NCBI RefSeq assembly: GCF_040712315.1
Contig: NC_134015.1
Span: forward strand, 44,351,464-44,415,463
Direction: 5' to 3'
Length of the DNA: 64,000 nucleotides
Source: Castanea sativa
Taxonomy: Eukaryota > Streptophyta > Magnoliopsida > Fagales > Fagaceae
How positions within the stretch are numbered: the stretch's first letter is position 1; each line of letters opens with the position of its first letter. Of the stretch, positions 57,064-64,000 are shown piece by piece. A program made the translations under genes and the position numbers. A model generated the notes under the pieces. It was not told where the DNA came from and made no database searches. It was given only the letters and a program-made list of their open reading frames with translations.

Positions 57064-59291
57064 ATGGGTAGATTTGCATCCCTAATGGATTCAAATGAAA
57101 AAATAGAGCAATTTAAGGCTAAATACCGAATTCCCTCGAGGGTATCTATTATGTACTGTACAGAAGAGGAGTATTTCGTAAAAAGAAAAACGGGAGAGGT
57201 AGTAATCCCGATGATTGCATTTATCGAAAGAGGGATGAGAATTCCCATGGGGACTGTCACTAGGGATTATCTTAGGGCTTTTAGACTAGCTCCTACCCAG
57301 TGTGCCCCAAATGTGTTTAGGATCCTAGGTTCCATAAATGCCCTAAATGAGAAGATGAACCTAAGACTCACTCATCACGATGTGAACTGGGTTATAACCT
57401 TCACTACCTAACGAAAAAAAGAAGAATATTACTTAAAATCTAGGCATCCAGCAGTTAGGTGAATTCAATGCCTCCCCGAATCCAATAAGGGTCTAAAAAA
57501 CGACTTCCTGATCATATCAGGAGATTGGCACGATGACTTACCCTGTCTGACAAGGGAGGGGACCCCAGGTGAAGTTTTGAATCTATCTAAAACCCTTAAA
57601 AACCATTCCTTTTACGTTTTTATCTATTCTTACCTTGTTTTCCTTCCTTTTGGACAATTTTGCAGACCCACACGCAGTGGATCGTCACCCTCACGCAGTG
57701 GATCGTCACCCTATCCTCGTTGATTTTGGGAGATTGGACAGAATTTTACAAACCGAAGTCTTTGTGCATACAGACGGCCAACTCCGAGCGGCTCATTTAA
57801 TCCTTGGTTACGATCCCATTTCTAAAGCTTTTCAGGCGCCGAAGTGTGTGATCAAAGCCAAGGACCCACGTCTTCCCCGGATAAGCGTTGTCGTTGAAGG
57901 TTTTCTGCTACCCGAGGGGCTCCTATTCCTTAGGGTACCTTGGTTACCCAACCCATGGAACCCCCACAACCCGTTCCGGAAGGGATTCCCCTAATCCCTC
58001 TTTCAACACAACATACATTTGGTGAAGCAACCTCTTCCCAACTCGGCATAAAGGAAGAAGAAGAGATTGTTGAAGTATCCGATTCTGAGGACGAGTTCAA
58101 GGTTTTTAATCAACCTCACTCCCCTGAAGACCAAGTTTCTATCCTCAGCACATCCTCTCAAACCCTGCAAGACATCATCCACCAACCTGATCCCATGGGT
58201 ATCCAGCGCAAGCCAAAGCCGAGTCTCAAAGATGTACTGGAAGCTTAAGCAGGGACTCAAGAGCTTCCTAAGGAACCTCGCACCAGGGTCCAAGATAAAG
58301 GCGCTGAAAAAGGCCCTGAATCTAGGCTCCCTCCTCCTCCCCCTCCTTCCCAATCTCAGCATACCAACCCGGCTAACCACAAAAGAAAACGGGACCAGGA
58401 AAAAGGGAAAGAAGTGATGGAAGGAGGGAAGGGCTCTCTTCTCAAGGAGCTTGAGATCGAAAAAGGAGGAAAACATGCTCGCACCGTGCAGACAAGGTCA
58501 GATAGACGGACCAAATCTCACGCGGCTACACACGCCCCAATCTGGGTCCCTGATATGACTATGGATGACCACGTAGTCACTGTTGACGCATCCATCAGGA
58601 ACTCTGATGAAGGAACCGCCGCTTGCGTAGCAGACGCATTGGAGCAAGCTTTGCTGTGACCCGAGGATATGGGTGAGCTCAGAAAAAAGAGAGACCAAAA
58701 TGTCTTCATGATTTTGAAGAAGGAGCTTGCCATGGTAAGCATCTCTTCCAAGCCTTTTTTACTTCTATTCCTGTTACTTTATAAAAATTGTAACTTTGTC
58801 TTTATTATATTGTTGTCTTCCATGCATAGGCTGTTTAGTCTGCTCATAGGGAAGAAGAGATCGTCATTAGCTCGTACAAGTCTTTAAAGGCTGAAGAATC
58901 AAGGCGTGAAAACGCCCAAAGGATTTTGGACCTACAAAAGAAAAAACTACAAGAGGTCACGGATAAACTTGCTAAGGCAGAGAGTGAGAAGTCCAGCTTG
59001 GATGCCGCTCTTAAAATAACTGTGAAACAAACCGAGGACCAAAGACTGCTGCTCAGGCAAACTGATGAGACCCTTGTTGCCGCGAGAAAGCTAATTGAGG
59101 ATCTTAGAAAAGATTTAAAGGAGTCTGAAAGGGTAAATGAGGAGGCCATCAAGACCACAGAAAAGGCCATCCAAGAAAAAGAAGAGGCTGAGAAGGAAAA
59201 AGAAGAGGCTGAGAATGCAAGAGACCGAGCTGAACAAGAAGGTTATGAGGTCGGCGTGAAGGAGATCACAGAAACTTTCAAGGCACAGGTC
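57064..59291 (+). pseudogene. Element C antisense gene, N-terminal and coiled-coil part, broken
   Basis: Exons 57064-57568, 57666-58734 and 58830-59291 match those of element A; exon 1 has the same length (505 bases) and all four splice sites are conserved. Start MGRFASLMDSNEKIEQF, then IPMGTVTRDYLRAFRLAP, the IVEVSDSEDE motif (58066-58095), DASIRNSDEGTAACVADAL and the coiled coil. Lesions: a pair of compensating one-base shifts near 57397-57416, stops at about 57462, 58246, 58657 and in exon 3 (about 58835), and a small duplication (HAVDRHP) at the start of exon 2. The C-terminus lies in element B. Confidence 0.88.
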
Positions 59292-59298
59292 CAAATGA

Positions 59299-60507
59299 AA
59301 AACAAATAGAAAAGAGAAAGAAATGCTATGTCCACAACACTTTTCACAACATTTTTACAAAAATTCTTAATAGTAGATTGTTAAAGGTTGTTATTGACAG
59401 CAAAAAAATAATTTTAGTGGTAGGTTTAACTAGAAAATAAGAAGCAACTTAACACCTAAGATTTTTCATGAAAAATATTCTAAATGTAGCACTTCTAAAA
59501 GAAAAAAAGAAAAGAAATAAAGCAAATCACAAAAAAAATCACAGCATTTCTTACAATAGTCAAGTTAGCAAACTTTTATTAGTTTTCAACTAGATTCACT
59601 ACTGACATTACTCTTTTACTCACTACTATCAATCTGCCACATCAATAAATATAAAAAGTTGTCAAATTTTTGTGTTTATAAACTTTAAAAAAAAAATTTA
59701 CGTGATTCATGTTGATTAATAATAATTTTATATATAAAACAAGATAACTAATTTTCACTTTAGACTCCCAAATGCATTAAGCCGAACCTATTTTTTATCA
59801 ACCCTGTTTTAACCCAAACAAACACACGTAAAGGAAAATTGTTTGGTCTATTCGCTTTCGTTTCGTGGGAGCAACTGGAAGTCAAGTCATATATAGGACA
59901 AAAAGTACGACCAAGAAATTCATAGTTCTGTTCCGTTCTGTTCAAGGGTCCCAACTCCCAAGTCCCAACCAATTCCCATAATATTTAATCTTTATTAAAT
60001 TTTATAATTAATTCGTTTTAATTTTGAGCTAGCAAATGGAACAATTTCACTGACCATATTAAATTTCTGTGTTTATCTTCAACGCTTTTTTTTTTTAATT
60101 TCTTTTTAAGCTTTGCACCTTAAAATACATGACGATTTAATTAAAGCAACTTTGTTTCAAGGTGGATAGCATCGATTCATCCATTTCATGATTCAACTTT
60201 TATTTTATGGATAAAGTTGTTTGCAAACTGTTAAAGTCATTTAAAATTTTAAATGACTCACGGCTGTACTCTTAATTTTAAAATGATAAAATTTAATTTA
60301 AATAAAAAAGTTGGTAGAACTTAAAAGGGTTCAGTTAATGTATGAGTATTCACACTCGCACGGTCATATGTTATATGTAGATATATTTTACCATCAAAAC
60401 ACAAAAATGTCCCATTATTCTATTTTGTACCCTAAAAAAATTTGTAATTGTGCTACAATATCGTCACAAATTTGTAGCGGTACTGTAGCATAATTGTAAA
60501 ACGAAAT
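59299..60507. other. Intergenic DNA right of the inversion breakpoint
   Basis: Contains decayed MITE-like sequence at about 59315-59510 and 59535-59690 (cacaacatttttacaaa, gtagcacttct), related to the element at 9169-9347. No gene. Confidence 0.45.
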
Positions 60508-60676
60508 TGTTAGAAATACTGAATGATTATATTGTATGTCTCGAAAAATAAAATATACATAAGTGTCTTTATATAGGAGGTAGAGTGTGCAATACAAATA
60601 TGTGTGCAGTACAAGTATGTGTGCCATACAAGTAAACAAGGTAGACCTAAAGCCCACATCCTATTACACATTAACA
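60508..60676 (-). repeat. copia-2 3' LTR
   Basis: 169 bp with inverted ends TGTTA and TAACA, preceded (on the minus strand) by a GAGGGG tract. A CTATATAAAG box is present. Matches the 154-bp LTR of copia-1. Confidence 0.88.
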
Positions 60677-60689
60677 ACCCCTCAAACTT

Positions 60690-62150
60690 AAGGTGGGTGT
60701 GAGACCAACTTGAGGTTGTCAACCAAAGCACGAAGGCATCCCCTAGGATGTGACTTGGTGAAGAAATCTGCAAGTTGATCTTTAGAGGAGACCGAGAACA
60801 GCTTGAGAACACCATGATTAAGATGATAACAGATAAAATGACAATCAATCTCGATGTGTTTAGTTCGTTCATGGAAGACATCATTATGAGCAATATGAAC
60901 GGCACTCTGGTTATCACAATAAAGAGGAGTAGCAGAGGATGTGGACACACCTAAGTCCTTAAGAAGCCATCAAAAGGAGCTCAGGTGTGGTATCAGTAAG
61001 GGCACAATATTATACTTCAATACTAGAGCGGGCTACAATGGCTTGTTTCTTGCTTCGCCAAGAAATCAGGGAAGAATCAAGAAGAAAGCAATAGCTAGTG
61101 GTAGACCTATGATCAATGAGATCTCTTGCCCAATCAGCATCAGAGAATGCACGAAGAACAAGAGGAGCCTGAGCAAAGTAGAAAAGACCATGGAAGAGAG
61201 TGCCTTTCAAGTATCGAAAAATGTGCAGAACAGTAGCATAGTAAGTTGATCGTGGAGCAAACAGATACTAACTCACTTGATGAACAACATAGGAAATGTC
61301 TAGACAAGTGACAATGAGATAAACTTAGCTACTAACCAAGCGTCTATAAAGAGAGGGATTAGACAATGGTTTCCCCCCTGAGGGAGTCAAATGCGCACTA
61401 AGTTCAACTGGAGTGTCAACAATCTTCCTATTAGTGAGTTCAGCTCAAGAAAAAAGTTTAGAAGCATACTTGGCTTGAGTAATATAAAGTCCATCTGTAG
61501 AATGAGTGATTTCAAGACCCAAGAAGTAGCTGAGATGTCCAAAAAGTAGCTGAGACCCAAGAATTGCTGACTGAGAAAATCCTTGAGTTCTTGAATGCCA
61601 CTGAGATCATCACCAGTTATGATCATATCATCCACATATAAAAGAAGTAAAATAGTGCCTTTGTTAATAAGACGAAGAAATAATGCAAAATCATAATGAC
61701 TGGCAATGTAACCCAAGCGAGAGATGATAGAGCTGAACTTGGCAAACCAAACTCCTAGAGCTTGTTTAAGGCCATAAAGTGCACGTCAAATGTGACAAAC
61801 TTTGTTCGGTTCAATAGAGAGACCAGGAGGAGGTTACGTATAAACTTCTTTACTTAAATTCCCATTAAGGAAGGCATTTTTTACAACCGTTTGAAAAAGG
61901 TCTCATTTACTAGCAGCAACAATAGCTAAGAGGGTACGAACAGATAAGATTGGAGCAACCAAAGTAAAGGTCTCTTCATAATCAATCCCTTACTCCTGTG
62001 TAAAATCCATTGCAACAAGATAAGTTTTATATCGCTCAATAGACCCATTAAAGCGAGTCTTGATCTTGTAGATCCACTTACAACCAACCACAGATTTCCT
62101 AGGGGGAAAGTCACCAAATCCTAAGTATGGTTTTCAAATAATGCATCAAG
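60690..62150 (-). pseudogene. copia-2 reverse transcriptase / RNase H
   Basis: Polymerase motif YVDDM encoded at about 61628-61642 within LLLLYVDDMIITGDD; RNase H with SDADWARDLIDHRSTTSYC (about 61170-61110) and [18 protein letters not shown] (about 60927-60870). Frames are interrupted in several places, including a shift before [15 protein letters not shown]. Confidence 0.88.
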
Positions 62151-63980
62151 TTTCTTTTTCATTGCAATCTGCCATGAAGGGTCAATGGAGGCCTCACGAT
62201 AAGTGTGAGGCTCATGTAGTGTAATAAAGGCAGTGTAACAATGACAGTCAAGTAAATGTGCAAGAATGGATCTTACCCGTGTTGAGTGATGAGGTGAAAT
62301 GTCCTGTGCAAGATCTTTAGGCAGAGTAGGAGTAGGGGACCCAAGCTCAGGGTTGGGCGGCTCGTCTTCGACCTGTTCATCTTCCACCTGTTCATTAGAG
62401 GGTGATTTAGGAGAGGCATAAAAAAATATTTGGTGGTTAGACAGAGAAGTCTATAGAAGGATCAGAAACAACTATAGAAGGAATGTGTGGCTCATCTGGA
62501 AAAAGATCTAAGATAGAGGAGGTAAATAAGGAGGTAGATAAGGAGGCATAGAAGTGAGAGAGTTTGACAAAGGAGCAATGTTCCCAAAAGAAAGCATCGC
62601 AGGAGATATGAAGACGATGAGAGACAGGATCATAACACTGATACTCCTTTTGAGTTTTGTCATAACCAAGAAAAACAAAGTCTAGACCGAGGCTAAAGTT
62701 TTGTATGCTCGTGCGGCTGAAGAAGAACGAAACAGGCAAAACCAAAAGAGCAAAGGTGGTGATAGTCTAGAGGTGACCCATAAAGGCCCTCATATGGAGT
62801 TTGATTTTGGATGACAGGACTGGGAATGCAATTAATAGCATAAACAACATGAAGAGCAACTTCGCTCCAAAAAGGAGCAGGAACTTTGGCGGAGAAAAGT
62901 AGAGCACGAATAGTGTCAAGAATATGACGAACTTTTTGTTCGGCTCTACCATTTTACTGAGAGGTACCAGAACAGATTAGTTGATGAATAGTGTCATAGG
63001 AATGCAAAATAGCTTTGAAAGCATATTGAGTGTATTCAAGAGCATTATTAGATCGAAAAATTTTGATTCGTTTGGAAAATTGAGTTTCATCCATTTTTGC
63101 AAAATTAGAATATACTTACAATAATTCAAAACGATATTTCATATGAAAAATCCAACTATAATGGGAATAATTATCAATAAAGACAACAAAGTATCAAGAT
63201 CCACCAATACTAGAGACAAAGGAAGGCCCCCAGACATTAGAATGAATTAGGTCAAAAATATAAGTGGACATTAATTCACTAGTACTGAAAGGCAAAGCTA
63301 GTTGTTTTCCTAACTAACATAAAGCACAATCAAAATTTTCTATGGACACTGAACTTAACAAACCTTTAGAAGCCAAATGTTGTACTCGAGAGGAAGATGC
63401 GTGACCAAGTCAGGCATGCCAAAGTACAAGGAAATGAATAGAAGAAACTGCAGTAGCAACAAAAATAGGAGCAACAAATGGAAGACAAAGGTTGTCCATA
63501 AGAAACATACACCCAACTATGGGACTGATCCTAAGCTCTTGTCCCATCCTCAGATCCTGCACAATACACTCAGAATAATCAAAAGTAATGCAATAACCCA
63601 ACTTAGCTAATTGTCCCACAGAAAATAAATTGTAAGAAAGTTTAGGAACATTAAAGACCCCAGGAACCAAGAGGTTAAAGGTCGGGATAGAACCTATATT
63701 ATGACCAAACATTGTGGAACGATTAGATGTGTGAATATTAAGAAGGTGTGGTACAGGTTCAAGTTAAGAAAATAAGAATGAGTGAGGTGTCATGTGATTG
63801 CAAAAAGCAGAATCCATAAGCCAAGAGGAAGTAGACATACTAGACTTAACTGAGAGAGAAGAGGAATAAGATGCATTTCCAACCATACGAATGGTATTAG
63901 CAATGATGTTTTGAAGGTCAACTATGGAAATGGTGATAGTGGATCCAGAAGACTTGGACTTTACGGAGACGGGAGCCATT
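62150..63980 (-). pseudogene. copia-2 protease and integrase
   Basis: Protease segment SSWLMDSAFCNHMTPHS near 63840-63780 (the active-site aspartate present), then the LFSVGQL segment and the zinc region (NFDCALC near 63340), then the integrase C-terminal part with FVFLGYDKTQKEYQCYDPVSHR (about 62680-62610). Core frames are broken. Confidence 0.85.
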
Positions 63981-64000
63981 GGTTGGATACTCCCAGTGTT

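Larger units (their letters stand above)
55651..59298 (-). mobile_element. Gypsy Tat-type element C, inverted 3' part of the split element
   Basis: In the minus direction this is the N-terminal part of the antisense gene (reading against the element), the purine tract and the 3' LTR. It begins in the middle of the antisense gene at 59291-59298, exactly where element B ends, and its outer flank (complement of 55646-55650) is TTAGG, the same as the flank of B. It therefore completes B. LTRs of B and C are visibly more diverged than those of A. Confidence 0.92.
60508..64000 (-). mobile_element. Ty1/copia retrotransposon, 3' part, runs off the window (copia-2)
   Basis: On the minus strand, in order: end of gag and protease (about 63979-63764, DSAFCNHMT), the pre-integrase zinc region (63712-63350; LSYNLFSVGQLAKLGY), integrase (about 63340-62440), linker, reverse transcriptase (about 62150-61390), RNase H (about 61240-60690), a purine tract and the 3' LTR (60508-60676). 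It is less decayed than copia-1 but still has stops and shifts. It belongs to the same family as copia-1. Confidence 0.92.

Overview
The window is nuclear DNA of a flowering plant, most probably a woody eudicot. It has AT-rich intergenic DNA, GT-AG introns, a plant CYP86-type P450, a plant 20S proteasome beta-2 gene, and a dense nested load of plant transposable elements (Ty1/copia, Ty3/gypsy of the Tat type, LINEs, tRNA-derived SINEs, MITEs). The species cannot be named from the sequence alone.

Layout. 1-2561: decayed copia element (+). 2562-4365: non-coding repeat unit (unit 1) carrying a Harbinger-type MITE. 4366-7128: gene-poor DNA with one SINE. 7129-8697: intact, intronless P450. 8843-10966: MITEs and intergenic DNA. 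10967-14498: intact eight-exon proteasome beta-2 gene. 15250-16110: LINE remnant. 16514-17795 and 32522-32940 (both -): two ends of a broken family-5 glycoside hydrolase gene. Between them a young gypsy element, A (20315-31721), with 755-bp LTRs and a perfect 5-bp target duplication. 33666-40800: left part (B) of an older gypsy element of the same family. 40801-55650: mosaic of LINE pieces, foldback elements, SINEs, a 2.9-kb LTR-like element and unit 2, an inverted paralogue of unit 1. 55651-59298: right part (C) of the older gypsy element, in opposite orientation. 60508-64000: second copia element (-), running off the window.

Only the P450 and the proteasome gene look like working host genes. 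The glycoside hydrolase is a pseudogene with several lesions, and element A lies between its two ends.

The most notable content is the gypsy family. (1) Its gag-protease and reverse transcriptase lie in one frame, separated by a UAG in the context UAG-CAA-UCA. This is kept in two diverged copies and fits the TMV-type leaky-stop consensus (UAG CAR YYA). (2) Between integrase and the 3' LTR it carries a three-exon gene on the antisense strand (819 codons in A) with its own TATA box about 280 bp upstream. Splice sites, TATA box, a SUMO-interaction-like motif and a coiled coil recur in the second copy. (3) B and C are complementary halves of one insertion: they share the outer target duplication TTAGG and are broken at the same point of the antisense gene, with an inverted 7-bp duplication there. 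This indicates an inversion of about 18.5 kb after insertion. Unit 2 lies inside the inverted segment, so units 1 and 2 were direct repeats before the inversion.
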